A stretch of 64,000 nt of DNA, from contig JAJBTU010000015.1 of assembly GCA_020860715.1 (NCBI GenBank), positions 1 to 64,000 on the forward strand, in the 5' to 3' direction. The notes beneath the pieces are model-generated. The model saw only the letters and a program-made list of their open reading frames with translations. It was not told where the DNA came from and searched no databases. This DNA is from Clostridiales bacterium. GTDB taxonomy: Bacteria > Bacillota > Clostridia > Lachnospirales > Lachnospiraceae. Each line of letters starts with the position of its first letter. Positions within the stretch are counted from its first letter, which is position 1. Positions 34,802 to 44,303 of this stretch are shown in pieces. The position numbers and the translations under genes were made by a program.

Positions 34802-36298
34802 ATGAACATAATGTACGTAAGCACAAGAAACGCAGACGAGCGGGTAACAGCGTCGCAGGCAGTTTTAAAAGGCCTTGCACGGGACGGCGGCCTGTTTGTG
34901 CCGGAAAAGATCCCGGCGCTGGATCTGCCGCTGGAATCCTTAGCCGGGATGTCTTATCAGGAGACGGCATACGAGGTAATGAAACGTTTCCTGACGGACT
35001 ATACAGAGGAAGAACTGAAGGACTGCATCCGCAAAGCCTATGATGATAAATTTGACACGAAAGAGATCGCACCGCTTCGGAAAGAGGGCGGCGTGTATTA
35101 TCTGGAACTCTTTCACGGTTCAACGATAGCGTTCAAGGATATGGCGCTTTCCATTCTGCCCTATCTGATGACTGCCGCGGCCAGAAAGAACCATGAGGAG
35201 CATGAGATTGTGATTCTGACGGCCACGTCAGGAGATACCGGAAAAGCTGCGCTCGCCGGATTTGCGGATGTGCCGGGGACGCGGATCATAGTCTTTTATC
35301 CGAAGAATGGAGTCAGCCCGATTCAGGAAAAGCAGATGGTGACCCAGAAAGGAAAGAATACCTGCGTGATCGGAATTCATGGGAACTTCGATGACGCGCA
35401 GACAGGGGTAAAGCGTCTCTTCTCTGACCGGCAGCTGGAAGAAGAACTTCAAAAAGAAGGTTTCTGTTTTTCTTCGGCAAATTCCATCAATATCGGACGC
35501 CTGGTTCCACAGGTCGTCTATTATGTATATGCGTATGGACGCCTTCTGAAGAACGGCGGGATTCAGGCGGGAGCGCCGATGAACGTGGTTGTGCCTACCG
35601 GTAATTTCGGCAACATTCTTGCGGCTTTTTACGCAAAAAATATGGGGATTCCGATTGGAAAACTGATCTGTGCCTCGAACGAGAACCGCGTGCTTTATGA
35701 TTTCTTTCAGACAGGCACTTATGACCGGAACCGCGAATTTGTCCTGACCTCATCGCCGTCGATGGATATTCTGATTTCCAGCAACCTGGAAAGACTGATT
35801 TATCATGCGTCCGGGAGGGACGCGGAGAAGAATGCGCTTCTGATGCGGCAGCTTACGGAGATGGGGCACTATACGGTGTCGGATGAGATGCGGGCGGCTA
35901 TGTGTGATTTCGCGGGCGGCTATGCCACGGAGCAACAGACATTTGCCGAGATTCAGCGGGTATATGGTGAGAGCGGGTATCTTCTGGATACGCATACGGC
36001 AGTGGCTTCGAGCGTTTATCACAGAGATTTTTCGAAGGAATGTGCGGATACGCCGGCAGTGCTCGTCTCCACGGCCAGTCCGTATAAGTTTGCCAGAAGC
36101 GTTATGACAGCTGTTGATCCGAAATACGCAGAGATGGGAGATTTTGCTCTGATCGACGAACTTCATGCCATTTCTCGGGTTCCGGTACCCCGCGCGATTG
36201 AAGAGATTCGAAATGCGCCCGTGCTGCATGACACTGTGATTGAGAAGGATGAGATGAAAACGGCCGTGAAGCGTTTTCTGACAGCCGGCAGAGCGTGA
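34802..36298 (+). CDS. thrC: Threonine synthase
   Basis: PLP enzyme that converts O-phosphohomoserine to threonine. The 498 residues belong to the longer bacterial/fungal class: HGSTIAFKDMAL with the Schiff-base Lys112, TATSGDTGKAAL near 140, PTGNFGNILA near 267. ATG 34802 is preceded by AAGGAAGA; ATG 34811 is a second in-frame choice. It is a single gene with its own promoter; no hom or thrB is nearby. Confidence 0.96.
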   Translation: MNIMYVSTRNADERVTASQAVLKGLARDGGLFVPEKIPALDLPLESLAGMSYQETAYEVMKRFLTDYTEEELKDCIRKAYDDKFDTKEIAPLRKEGGVYYLELFHGSTIAFKDMALSILPYLMTAAARKNHEEHEIVILTATSGDTGKAALAGFADVPGTRIIVFYPKNGVSPIQEKQMVTQKGKNTCVIGIHGNFDDAQTGVKRLFSDRQLEEELQKEGFCFSSANSINIGRLVPQVVYYVYAYGRLLKNGGIQAGAPMNVVVPTGNFGNILAAFYAKNMGIPIGKLICASNENRVLYDFFQTGTYDRNREFVLTSSPSMDILISSNLERLIYHASGRDAEKNALLMRQLTEMGHYTVSDEMRAAMCDFAGGYATEQQTFAEIQRVYGESGYLLDTHTAVASSVYHRDFSKECADTPAVLVSTASPYKFARSVMTAVDPKYAEMGDFALIDELHAISRVPVPRAIEEIRNAPVLHDTVIEKDEMKTAVKRFLTAGRA

Positions 36299-36335
36299 GA
36301 TCCGGAAAGACAAAAGGAACGGAAGGGAGCAGGAA

Positions 36336-36689
36336 ATGAGTGACAATTCATTTTATATCATAATTGATTTCTTTGTGGCGGCCTGCGGGGTTTATGTTGT
36401 TGTGCAGTACCTGCTTATGATAAAAACAGGGAAAATCCGGCAGAACGCGCTGCTGCCGAAGGATATCTCCGCGGATCACTGCAGGGATGCCGAAGGTTAT
36501 ATTAAGGCGATTGGTGTAAAACAGCTGGTCTTCGGCCTTGCGGCCACGATCTGCGGTACGATCAGTCTGGTGCAGGATCTGATGGGAGTATACAATATGT
36601 ACCTGTCATTGGCGTCAATGGTCGTTTTTCTCGTCCTGTGCGTCTGGTACGGACGTGCCTCCAAAAAGGCGATCGAGCAGTTCTGGTAG
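36336..36689 (+). CDS. Small membrane protein of unknown function
   Basis: This 117-residue protein has three likely membrane segments (about 8-28, 66-84 and 89-106) and a charged loop at about 32-60. I do not recognise a named family. It lies 37 bases after thrC and 13 bases before the SH3-domain protein, so the two are probably co-transcribed. Confidence 0.75.
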   Translation: MSDNSFYIIIDFFVAACGVYVVVQYLLMIKTGKIRQNALLPKDISADHCRDAEGYIKAIGVKQLVFGLAATICGTISLVQDLMGVYNMYLSLASMVVFLVLCVWYGRASKKAIEQFW

Positions 36690-36702
36690 AGGGGAGATTC
36701 AG

Positions 36703-37401
36703 ATGAACAACAAAAATGACAGGGCAATTAATTTTATTCGGTTCTTTTTTCTGGGACTGGCGATCGCGCTTCTGATCTTTCTGGGCGTGCTGATATTTGG
36801 CATATACCGCAGTTCCATCAGAGAAATTACGGATTCGGATCTCGTTATCGTGGACGATACGGAAGCCATCACGCAGGAAGAGACAGAAGTACAGACTTTA
36901 GCTGAGACAGAACTTCAGACGGATGCGGTTTCCGGCGCGGAAGCGGAGACGGCAGCGGAAGTGCAGACTGAACTGCCGGCGGAGACGGAGGTTTCCCCGG
37001 ATGCGGACGCGGAGTCTTCATCCGCTGCGGCAGCCGGGACTGCAGAGGAGACGGCATCCGGGATGGATGAAGCAAATTTGCCGGATACATCGCAGGACGC
37101 GGCCCCGGTCCAGTCAGTGGACGGTGATGTAGTCATTATCGGGGAGGAGCCAACGGCTTCTGAGGACACATCCGATGAATCCACCGGCGTATATTCTACG
37201 TTGAATGCTGCCTGCAATTTCCGCAGTGAGGCAGGGTATGAGGACGCCGACGGAAATGATACGACGATCAGAACCTGTCAGGCAGGCACGCAGGTGGAGG
37301 TGCTTGAATATTCCGGCGGCTGGACAAAAGTAAAGATTGATGGCACAGTCGGTTATGTAGGCGCGCAGTTCGTTGGAGAATCAGAGACGGACTCTGAGTA
37401 A
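36703..37401 (+). CDS. Membrane-anchored SH3b-domain protein
   Basis: This 232-residue protein has an N-terminal membrane segment at about 12-33, a long linker made almost only of Glu, Ala, Thr and Ser (about 45-155), and a C-terminal bacterial SH3 domain from about 163 (ACNFRSEAGYED, GTQVEVLEYSGGWTKVKIDG, GYVGAQF). Such domains bind peptidoglycan or surface proteins. The linker is typical of a spacer through the cell wall. GGGGAG precedes the ATG. Confidence 0.85.
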   Translation: MNNKNDRAINFIRFFFLGLAIALLIFLGVLIFGIYRSSIREITDSDLVIVDDTEAITQEETEVQTLAETELQTDAVSGAEAETAAEVQTELPAETEVSPDADAESSSAAAAGTAEETASGMDEANLPDTSQDAAPVQSVDGDVVIIGEEPTASEDTSDESTGVYSTLNAACNFRSEAGYEDADGNDTTIRTCQAGTQVEVLEYSGGWTKVKIDGTVGYVGAQFVGESETDSE

Positions 37402-37417
37402 CGGAGCCGCTTTTTTG
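37388..37417 (+). terminator. Probable terminator overlapping the end of the SH3b gene
   Basis: CGG-A-CTC (37388-37394) pairs with GAGCCG (37404-37409), with one bulged base, and six T residues follow. The stem is short. Confidence 0.55.
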
Positions 37418-37503
37418 TGATATGGCGCCGGATTGCGGGCAGTGGTTCCGTGTTCTGGTTTTCAGAGACTATCTTATAGAAAGTGGAGAGGATAAGTACC
37501 GGT

Positions 37504-39492
37504 ATGATACTTTCCGTTCAGAATATTACAAAGGCGTTTGGCACGGATGTGATTGTTTCCAACGCATCCTTTCACATAGAGGATCGGGAAAAAGCCGCCA
37601 TAGTCGGAATCAACGGAGCGGGGAAGACGACGATTCTTCGTATGATTGCCGGAGATCTGCATCCGGATGACGGCGTGATTTCGATATCCAGAGGGAAAAC
37701 GCTCGGTTATCTTGCACAGCATCAGGACGTCAACAGCACTGCATCCATTTATGAGGAACTTTTGTCTGTGAAGCGGGATCTTCTGGATATGGAGCAGGAT
37801 CTGCGCAGGATGGAAGTGAAAATGAAGCAGCTTTCTTCCCGGGAACCGATATCGGAGGGAGGACAGTTTGCGCAGGAGGCCCCTGCCGCTTTGCAATCAG
37901 AATATACGCTTCTTATGGAACGCTACAACCGAATTTCAACGGAATTTGAGAATCGGAACGGTTATGCGGTTGAAAGCGAGGTCGTCGGTGTCCTGAAAGG
38001 ACTTGGTTTTTCCGAGGGGGAATTTGACAAGCCGATCTGTACTCTTTCCGGAGGACAAAAAACCCGGGTGGCGCTCGGAAAGCTGCTTCTGACGAAACCG
38101 GATATCCTTCTTCTGGATGAGCCGACGAACCATCTGGATCTGAATTCGATTGCCTGGCTGGAAAACTATCTGATGAATTATGACAGAGCGGTTCTGATCG
38201 TTGCGCATGACCGCTATTTTCTGAACCGGGTGGTTAAGAAAATCATTGAACTGGATAACGGACATGTGAGGACCTTTGACGGGGACTATACGGCGTACGC
38301 GCAAAAAAAAGCACAGCTTCGTGAAACGGAGTGGAAAGCATATCTCAACCAGCAGCAGGAGATCCGCCATCAGGAAGAGGTGATTCGCAGACTGAAATCT
38401 TTCAACCGCGAAAAATCCGTCAAACGTGCGGAAAGCCGTATGAAGATGCTCGATAAGATGGATGTGCTGGAAAAGCCGTCCGAAGTCCGGGCGGATATGC
38501 ACCTTCGCTTTTCGCCGCAGGTGATAAGCGGCAACGATGTGCTGAAAGCGGAGCATCTTTCCAAATCCTATTCAGCGAACGTGCTCTTTACGGATTTGAA
38601 TTTTTCAATCCGGCGCGGAGAGCGGGTTGCCCTGATTGGGGACAACGGCACGGGAAAGACGACGATACTTAAGATCGTCAATGGTCTGGAACAGGCGGAC
38701 GCGGGCAGGCTTACGACAGGAAGCCGTGTGCAGATCGGATATTATGATCAGGAACATCAGCAGCTTCATATGGAAAAGACACTTTTTGAGGAGATATCCG
38801 ATATTTATCCGGATATGACAGAGACCGGGATACGCAGTGTGCTTGCCTCATTTTTGTTTACCGGCGATGATGTTTACAAGCGGGTTGGCGATCTGAGCGG
38901 CGGGGAACGCGGGCGGCTGGCTCTCGCGAGGCTGATGCTTTCCAAAGCAAATTTCCTGATTCTGGATGAGCCGACCAACCATCTGGATATTACTTCCAAA
39001 GAGATTCTGGAAGAAGCTGTTTCTAATTATACGGGAACGGTTTTTTACGTCTCTCATGACCGTTATTTTATCAATCAGACCGCTACCCGGATTCTGGAAC
39101 TGAAAGACCAAAGGCTGACACAGTATATCGGTAATTACGACTATTATCTTGAAAAGTCAGAAGAACTCTCACATTCCGGAACGGAGCCGGCAGCGGTGAA
39201 AACAGAACAGCCCCAGTCTTCATCCAAGGAGGATTGGGCGCGCCGCAAGGAGGAACAGGCACAGAAAAGGCGGCTTTTGAACGAATTGAAACGCACAGAG
39301 GAGCAGATTTCGGCTCTGGAAGCGCGTGACCGTGAACTGGATCAGCTGCTTTCACAGGAAGAGACGTTTACGAATGTGGAACAGTGCACACGTCTGACAC
39401 AGGAAAAAGCAGACCTGACAGGAGAGCTGGAGCAGCTCTATGAGAAATGGGAAGAATTATCGGAACAGGAAGCGAGGAATTGTTGTGGCTGA
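37504..39492 (+). CDS. ABC-F family ATP-binding protein
   Basis: This 662-residue protein has two ABC ATPase domains and no membrane segment. The first has GINGAGKTT near residue 36, LSGGQKTR near 181 and DEPTNHLDL near 205. The second has GDNGTGKTT near 379, LSGGERGR near 465 and DEPTNHLDI near 487. A coiled-coil C-terminus follows (about 580-655). ABC-F proteins act at the ribosome E site as translation factors or give antibiotic protection. The domain order and C-terminal coil resemble the Uup/YdiF housekeeping branch more than a resistance factor, but that is not certain. ATG 37504 is chosen over GTG 37483. Confidence 0.92.
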   Translation: MILSVQNITKAFGTDVIVSNASFHIEDREKAAIVGINGAGKTTILRMIAGDLHPDDGVISISRGKTLGYLAQHQDVNSTASIYEELLSVKRDLLDMEQDLRRMEVKMKQLSSREPISEGGQFAQEAPAALQSEYTLLMERYNRISTEFENRNGYAVESEVVGVLKGLGFSEGEFDKPICTLSGGQKTRVALGKLLLTKPDILLLDEPTNHLDLNSIAWLENYLMNYDRAVLIVAHDRYFLNRVVKKIIELDNGHVRTFDGDYTAYAQKKAQLRETEWKAYLNQQQEIRHQEEVIRRLKSFNREKSVKRAESRMKMLDKMDVLEKPSEVRADMHLRFSPQVISGNDVLKAEHLSKSYSANVLFTDLNFSIRRGERVALIGDNGTGKTTILKIVNGLEQADAGRLTTGSRVQIGYYDQEHQQLHMEKTLFEEISDIYPDMTETGIRSVLASFLFTGDDVYKRVGDLSGGERGRLALARLMLSKANFLILDEPTNHLDITSKEILEEAVSNYTGTVFYVSHDRYFINQTATRILELKDQRLTQYIGNYDYYLEKSEELSHSGTEPAAVKTEQPQSSSKEDWARRKEEQAQKRRLLNELKRTEEQISALEARDRELDQLLSQEETFTNVEQCTRLTQEKADLTGELEQLYEKWEELSEQEARNCCG

Positions 39493-40123
39493 ACATGAAA
39501 TATCCAAGGCAGTGGTAAAGCGGCTGCCGCGCTATTATCGATATCTGGGGGATCTCCTGAACGCGAAGGTGGAACGGATTTCCTCGAATGAACTCAGCGA
39601 CCTGATGAATGTGACTGCATCACAGATTCGTCAGGATCTGAACAATTTTGGCGGCTTCGGCCAGCAGGGCTATGGCTACAATGTCAAATATCTTTATAAT
39701 GAAATCGGGAAAATTCTCGGACTTGACAGGTCCTACAATATGGTCATTGTCGGCGGCGGTCATTTAGGGCAGGCGCTTGCCAATTATGTAAAATTTGAAA
39801 AAAGGGGCTTTTCCATCAAAGGTATTTTTGACATTAATCCGGAGCTGGATGGGAAGCTGGTTCGCGGGATCCCGATCCGGATGACGGATGAGATGCCCCG
39901 CTTTCTGAAGGAAAATGACATACAGATCGCGGCGCTGACCCTTCCGAAGAGCGGTGCGGAAGTCGCGGCTTCGGTGCTTGTGGAGAATGGCGTGAAAGCC
40001 ATCTGGAATTTTGCTCACACGGATCTGCGAGTACCGGAAGATGTCGTCGTCGAAAACGTACATCTCTCTGAGAGCCTGATGCAGCTCTCTTATGATCTGA
40101 ACCACCGGAAAACGCAAGGATAA
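39485..40123 (+). CDS. rex: Redox-sensing transcriptional repressor Rex
   Basis: Rex leaves DNA when NADH rises relative to NAD and so couples fermentation genes to redox state. The 212 residues have an N-terminal winged helix (RLPRYYRYL near residue 13, SNELSDLMNVTASQIRQDL near 33, and the FGGFGQQGYGYNV signature) and a Rossmann domain with VIVGGGHLGQALANY near 83. GTG 39485 is the likely start because family members begin a few residues before this; it overlaps the end of the ABC-F gene by eight bases. Confidence 0.95.
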   Translation: MAEHEISKAVVKRLPRYYRYLGDLLNAKVERISSNELSDLMNVTASQIRQDLNNFGGFGQQGYGYNVKYLYNEIGKILGLDRSYNMVIVGGGHLGQALANYVKFEKRGFSIKGIFDINPELDGKLVRGIPIRMTDEMPRFLKENDIQIAALTLPKSGAEVAASVLVENGVKAIWNFAHTDLRVPEDVVVENVHLSESLMQLSYDLNHRKTQG

Positions 40124-40127
40124 AATG

Positions 40128-40157
40128 GAAGAGACTGCCCGGGTGCCGTCTCTTTTC
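40128..40157 (+). terminator. Possible terminator after rex
   Basis: AGAGAC (40130-40135) pairs with GTCTCT (40148-40153), with inner G/C pairing, followed by TTTTC. It is weak but is the only such element between rex and nnr. Confidence 0.5.
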
Positions 40158-40225
40158 TGCGCTTATGGGACGCAGGAATATCGATACATGGAACAGTTAA
40201 TTTTATACAGAGGGGAATGGTTTAC

Positions 40226-41785
40226 ATGGAACGGCTGCTCAATGCGGGACAGATGAAAGCCTGTGACGACCGGACAATCCGAAAAATCGGAATCCCGTCC
40301 GCGGTGCTGATGGAACGCGCCGCTCTTTCTGTGGTGGAGGAAATGAAAAGTGCAGGCATGGATCTTACACGGGTGCTGGTACTTTGCGGTTCCGGCAACA
40401 ACGGCGGCGACGGGTTTGCCATAGCGCGGCTTCTTTCGCAGGGACTTTCAGAGCAGGTGACGACTGCTTTTGTCGGAAAAGAGAATTCCATGACGGAAGA
40501 CACCGCTTTGCAGCGGCAAATCTGCGAAAATTTGGGATTGAAAGTCAGCAGGTATTTCCAGAATGATGAATATACTGTTATAGTAGACGCGATCTTTGGC
40601 ATCGGACTCTCCCGCCCGGTAGAAGGGCATTACGCGGATGTGATCCGCTGGGTCAATGCCCAGAAGGCACAGGTGGTCTCTGTAGACATGCCCTCTGGCG
40701 TAAGCGCGGATGACGGCCGGGTGTGCAATGTGTGTGTGAATGCGGATCTTACCGTAACCTTTGCCTGCCGTAAGATCGGGCAGATCCTTTATCCAGGGGC
40801 AAAATACTGCGGCCGGCTTGTGTGCCGGGATATCGGAATTTCAGCGGACAGATGGTTTTGCACAGCCGCTGACTGTTGTGGAGACCGTACCGGAAGGATT
40901 ACTGATACAGTGCCCGTCTTTACATATACGGAACAGGATCTCGGACTGCTCCCGCAGCGGGAGGCCTATTCCAACAAAGGCACGTATGGAAAGGTGCTTC
41001 TGATTGCGGGCAGCGAGGAGATGAATGGCGCCGCGCTTCTTGCGGCGAGGGCTGCCTTCCGGAGCGGCTGCGGCATGGTGCGAATTTTTACGCCTGAATG
41101 CAACCGCGCCGTCCTTCAGACGGGTATTCCGGAAGCGATGGTCAGTGTGTGGAGACCGGATGAACCTGAGGAAACCGTAAAAAAACGGCTTGCGGACGCA
41201 CTTGCATGGTCAGATGTGGCCGGGATCGGCCCGGGACTCGGAACTTCGCCGATGGCCGCCTGTCTGCTGGATTTTGTTCTGGAATATTTTGAGAAGCCTC
41301 TTGTGATAGACGCGGACGGGCTGAATCTGCTCGCAAAGCGCCAGGATGCCGTACAGCGCAGCAATGTAATCCTGACTCCGCATATCGGAGAAATGGCGCG
41401 CCTGACCGGCAAAAGCCGGGCCGATATTGCTTCGGAACTGACAGTGTCCGCGCAAAGTTATGCCGCCGGACAGGGAGTTGTCTGTGTTCTGAAGGATGCC
41501 AGAACTGCTGTGTCTGACGGGAAACAGATTTATCTGAACACTTCCGGGAATGACGGTATGGCCGTTGCCGGAAGCGGGGACGTGCTGACCGGTGTGATCT
41601 GCGGGCTGCTCGCGCAGCATCTGCCGTGTTTTCAGGCTGCCGCGCTCGGCGTCTTTTTGCATGGCCTGGCAGGCGATCTGGCAAAAAGGGAGATCGGTGC
41701 GTATGGAATGACAGCCGGAGACATCGCGGACTGCGTTGGCAGGGTGCTTCACGACAGAATGAAAGGAATGGCCAAAAGAAGATGA
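40226..41785 (+). CDS. nnr: Bifunctional NAD(P)HX epimerase/dehydratase
   Basis: Repairs damaged, hydrated NADH and NADPH. The N-terminal YjeF_N epimerase domain (to about residue 215) has LCGSGNNGGDGFAIAR near 54 and VDAIFGIGLSRPVEG near 123. The C-terminal ADP-dependent dehydratase domain has a GPGLG near 336, a VIDADGLNLL near 360 and the catalytic NDGMAVAGSGDVLTG near 442. ATG 40226 has AGGGG ten bases upstream; ATG 40217 abuts it. The 519 residues fit the fused form. Its place between rex and alr is common in Clostridia. Confidence 0.95.
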   Translation: MERLLNAGQMKACDDRTIRKIGIPSAVLMERAALSVVEEMKSAGMDLTRVLVLCGSGNNGGDGFAIARLLSQGLSEQVTTAFVGKENSMTEDTALQRQICENLGLKVSRYFQNDEYTVIVDAIFGIGLSRPVEGHYADVIRWVNAQKAQVVSVDMPSGVSADDGRVCNVCVNADLTVTFACRKIGQILYPGAKYCGRLVCRDIGISADRWFCTAADCCGDRTGRITDTVPVFTYTEQDLGLLPQREAYSNKGTYGKVLLIAGSEEMNGAALLAARAAFRSGCGMVRIFTPECNRAVLQTGIPEAMVSVWRPDEPEETVKKRLADALAWSDVAGIGPGLGTSPMAACLLDFVLEYFEKPLVIDADGLNLLAKRQDAVQRSNVILTPHIGEMARLTGKSRADIASELTVSAQSYAAGQGVVCVLKDARTAVSDGKQIYLNTSGNDGMAVAGSGDVLTGVICGLLAQHLPCFQAAALGVFLHGLAGDLAKREIGAYGMTAGDIADCVGRVLHDRMKGMAKRR

Positions 41786-41823
41786 CCGGATCCGATCCGG
41801 GGGATATTTACAGGGAGGGACAA

Positions 41824-42954
41824 ATGAGCAAACACAATCGAATTACCGCGTACATCCATATGGGTGCAATCCGGCACAACTTTGAGGTGATGAGAAGCAA
41901 TATCCGGGAAGGAACGCAGATGGTGGCAGTCATTAAGACAGACGGATACGGACATGGAGCTGTACCAATTGCGCAGATGCTTGAACCCTGTGAGTATATC
42001 TGGGGCTTTGCCGTGGCGGCGGTTTCGGAAGCGCGTGCTCTGCGGAGCGCCGGAATATCGAAGCCGATTCTCGTGCTGGGTTATACTTTTTCTGAAGACT
42101 ATGCCTGGATGGCGCAGAACGGCGTTCGTCCTACGGTATTTACTATACAGATGGCGCAGGAATTTGCGCAGGAGGCAGCGGCACTGCCGGCAGCCGTTCC
42201 GGTTCACCTTGCCGTAGATACCGGCATGTCCCGGATAGGGGTGGCGGCGAATGAGGAAGGGCTGAAGACGGCACTTGCGATTGCCGCAGCCGGTCCCATC
42301 TGTATAGAGGGCGTTTTTACCCATTTTGCGCGGGCAGATGAAAAGGATAAAAGCGCGGCAAGGGAACAGCTCCGAAAATTTTCCACTTTCTGTGACCGGC
42401 TGGAATCTGCCGGAGTGAGCGGCTTTCTGCGCCACTGCTCGAACAGCGCCGGAATTCTGGAACTGCCGGAGGCAAACATGGATATGGTGCGCGCCGGCAT
42501 AACGGTATACGGTATTTATCCGTCGGAGGAGATGGATCGGGAGAGAAACCGGCTGCATCCGGCAATGGAACTGAAATCGCATGTGGTATATTGCAAAACA
42601 CTTCCGAAAGGGACACCGGTCAGCTATGGCGGTACGTTTGTGACTGACCGTGAGACGGATGTGGCGACTGTGCCGGTCGGCTACGGGGATGGATACCCCC
42701 GCAGCTTAAGCAATAAGGGCAGCGTACTGATTCACGGGAAACGGGTTCCGATCATTGGGCGCGTCTGCATGGATCAGTTTATGGTGGATGTGACCGGGAT
42801 GGATGTTCATGTGCTTGATGAAGTGACGCTGATGGGAAAAGACGGAGAGGACGAGATTACAGTGGATGAACTTGGCGCCCTTTCCGGGCGGTTTCCATAT
42901 GAGTTTGTCTGCGATATCGGGAAGCGGGTGCCTCGGATATATGATGAAAAATGA
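41824..42954 (+). CDS. alr: Alanine racemase
   Basis: Makes D-alanine for peptidoglycan. The 376 residues have the PLP lysine K38 in VIKTDGYGHGA, HLAVDTGMSRIG near 130, and the second catalytic residue Tyr in SYGGTFV near 263, with VPVGYGDGYPR near 280. AGGGAGGG precedes the ATG. It follows nnr by 38 bases and is probably in the same transcript. Confidence 0.96.
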   Translation: MSKHNRITAYIHMGAIRHNFEVMRSNIREGTQMVAVIKTDGYGHGAVPIAQMLEPCEYIWGFAVAAVSEARALRSAGISKPILVLGYTFSEDYAWMAQNGVRPTVFTIQMAQEFAQEAAALPAAVPVHLAVDTGMSRIGVAANEEGLKTALAIAAAGPICIEGVFTHFARADEKDKSAAREQLRKFSTFCDRLESAGVSGFLRHCSNSAGILELPEANMDMVRAGITVYGIYPSEEMDRERNRLHPAMELKSHVVYCKTLPKGTPVSYGGTFVTDRETDVATVPVGYGDGYPRSLSNKGSVLIHGKRVPIIGRVCMDQFMVDVTGMDVHVLDEVTLMGKDGEDEITVDELGALSGRFPYEFVCDIGKRVPRIYDEK

Positions 42955-43046
42955 ATCATGCGCCTGAATATACAAATGAAATCAGGGAATACTTGTGAGT
43001 GTAAAGAGATTACCGGCCGACAGAAAGACAGCCGCCGGAATATTCT

Positions 43047-43074
43047 TTGCGTACAGGACTGATTTTTGTATATT
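43047..43074 (+). promoter_or_regulatory. Possible promoter of the MazF-type gene
   Basis: TTGCGT (43047-43052) and TATATT (43069-43074) are spaced by 16 bases, 43 bases before the GTG start. Confidence 0.45.
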
Positions 43075-43116
43075 CTGCCCTGCTTTATAAGCGGGGTGAA
43101 ACGGGAGTGTGATTTT

Positions 43117-43464
43117 GTGAATATTCGCAGAGGGGATATCTATTACGCGGATCTAAGGCCGGTGATCGGCTCGGAACAGGGGGGAATCCGACCTGTACTG
43201 ATCATACAAAATGACGTGGGAAACCGGCACAGCCCGACCGTCATCTGCGCTGCGATCACGTCAAAGATGAACAAGGCGAAGCTGCCGACTCATGTTGAGA
43301 TCGAAGCCGGGAGATATGATATTGTGAAGGACTCCGTAATCCTGCTGGAACAGCTGCGCACAATTGACAAAAAACGTTTGAGAGACCGTGTCTGCCATGT
43401 GGATTACGAACTGCTGGAACGGGTGGATAAAGCGCTGCAGGTAAGTCTGGAACTGTATACATAA
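43117..43464 (+). CDS. MazF/PemK/NdoA-type endoribonuclease toxin
   Basis: Sequence-specific mRNA nuclease of the MazF family. The 115 residues have the entry motif [20 protein letters not shown] at about 4-23 with the catalytic Arg, RPVLIIQND near 24, and the conserved [17 protein letters not shown] near 48. The start is GTG with GGGAG nine bases before. In Bacillus the antitoxin gene ndoAI lies directly upstream; here the 162 bases after alr have no room for a ribbon-helix-helix protein. Confidence 0.93.
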   Translation: MNIRRGDIYYADLRPVIGSEQGGIRPVLIIQNDVGNRHSPTVICAAITSKMNKAKLPTHVEIEAGRYDIVKDSVILLEQLRTIDKKRLRDRVCHVDYELLERVDKALQVSLELYT

Positions 43465-43478
43465 GATGATATCCTGTC

Positions 43479-43507
43479 TTGACGAACCATGCGGAAAATG
43501 GTATTCT
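43479..43507 (+). promoter_or_regulatory. Promoter of yebC
   Basis: TTGACG (43479-43484) and TATTCT (43502-43507) are spaced by 17 bases with TGG before the -10. Confidence 0.6.
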
Positions 43508-43542
43508 ATCCTGTGAAATTAGCAAAAGGAGTACAATCGGTT

Positions 43543-44271
43543 ATGTCAGGACATTCAAAATTTGCGAATATTAAGCACAAAAAAGAGAAAAATGACGCTG
43601 CGAAGGGCAAGGTGTTCACGATTATCGGACGTGAGATTGCCGTAGCGGTAAAGGAAGGCGGCCCGGATCCGGCGAACAACAGCCGCCTGCGAGATGTGAT
43701 CGCGAAAGCGAAGGCGAACAATATGCCGAATGACACGATTGACCGCGGCATTAAGAAGGCAGCCGGAGAGATGGGAAATGTGAACTACGAATATGTGACC
43801 TACGAGGGATATGGACCGAGCGGGATCGCGATTATCGTAGAAGCGCTGACGGACAATAAGAACCGCACATTTTCGAATGTTCGCAACGCGTTTACAAAGG
43901 GAAGCGGCACAATTGGCACACAGGGCTGCGTTTCCTATATGTTTGACAAGAAAGGTCAGATCATCATTGACCGTGAAGAATGTGAAATGGATCCGGATGA
44001 TCTGATGATGACGGCGCTGGACGCAGGAGCGGAAGATTTCTCGGAGGAAGAAGACAGCTTTGAGATTCTCACCGACCCGGAGGAATTCAGCTCGGTAAGA
44101 CAGGCGCTGGAGGATCAGGGGATTCCCATGGCATCCGCAGAAGTGACGATGATTCCGCAGAGTTATGTGGCTTTGACGGATGAGGCGGATATCCGGCAGC
44201 TGAACCGGACGCTGGATCTTCTTGATGATGATGACGACGTGCAGGCTGTCTATACGAATCTGGAAGAGTAG
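43543..44271 (+). CDS. YebC/PmpR family protein
   Basis: Member of the YebC family, described as transcriptional regulators and more recently linked to relief of ribosome stalling. The 242 residues begin MSGHSKFANIKHKKEKNDAA-like, with RLRDVIAKAKANNMPNDTIDR near 47, and end in an acidic LDDDDDVQAVYTN. ATG 43543 has AAAAGGAG eleven bases upstream; an in-frame ATG at 43489 overlaps the promoter. The M1 branch with a KEKNDAAKGK start fits a vegetative housekeeping copy. Confidence 0.94.
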   Translation: MSGHSKFANIKHKKEKNDAAKGKVFTIIGREIAVAVKEGGPDPANNSRLRDVIAKAKANNMPNDTIDRGIKKAAGEMGNVNYEYVTYEGYGPSGIAIIVEALTDNKNRTFSNVRNAFTKGSGTIGTQGCVSYMFDKKGQIIIDREECEMDPDDLMMTALDAGAEDFSEEEDSFEILTDPEEFSSVRQALEDQGIPMASAEVTMIPQSYVALTDEADIRQLNRTLDLLDDDDDVQAVYTNLEE

Positions 44272-44303
44272 AAGAAAATACGTTCTGGAAGAAGGATAAA
44301 AGG

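Noticed and set aside
37504-39492. ABC-F gene as an antibiotic-resistance factor
   Set aside because: It has housekeeping neighbours and a Uup/YdiF-like C-terminal coil; nothing shows a resistance subtype or recent transfer.
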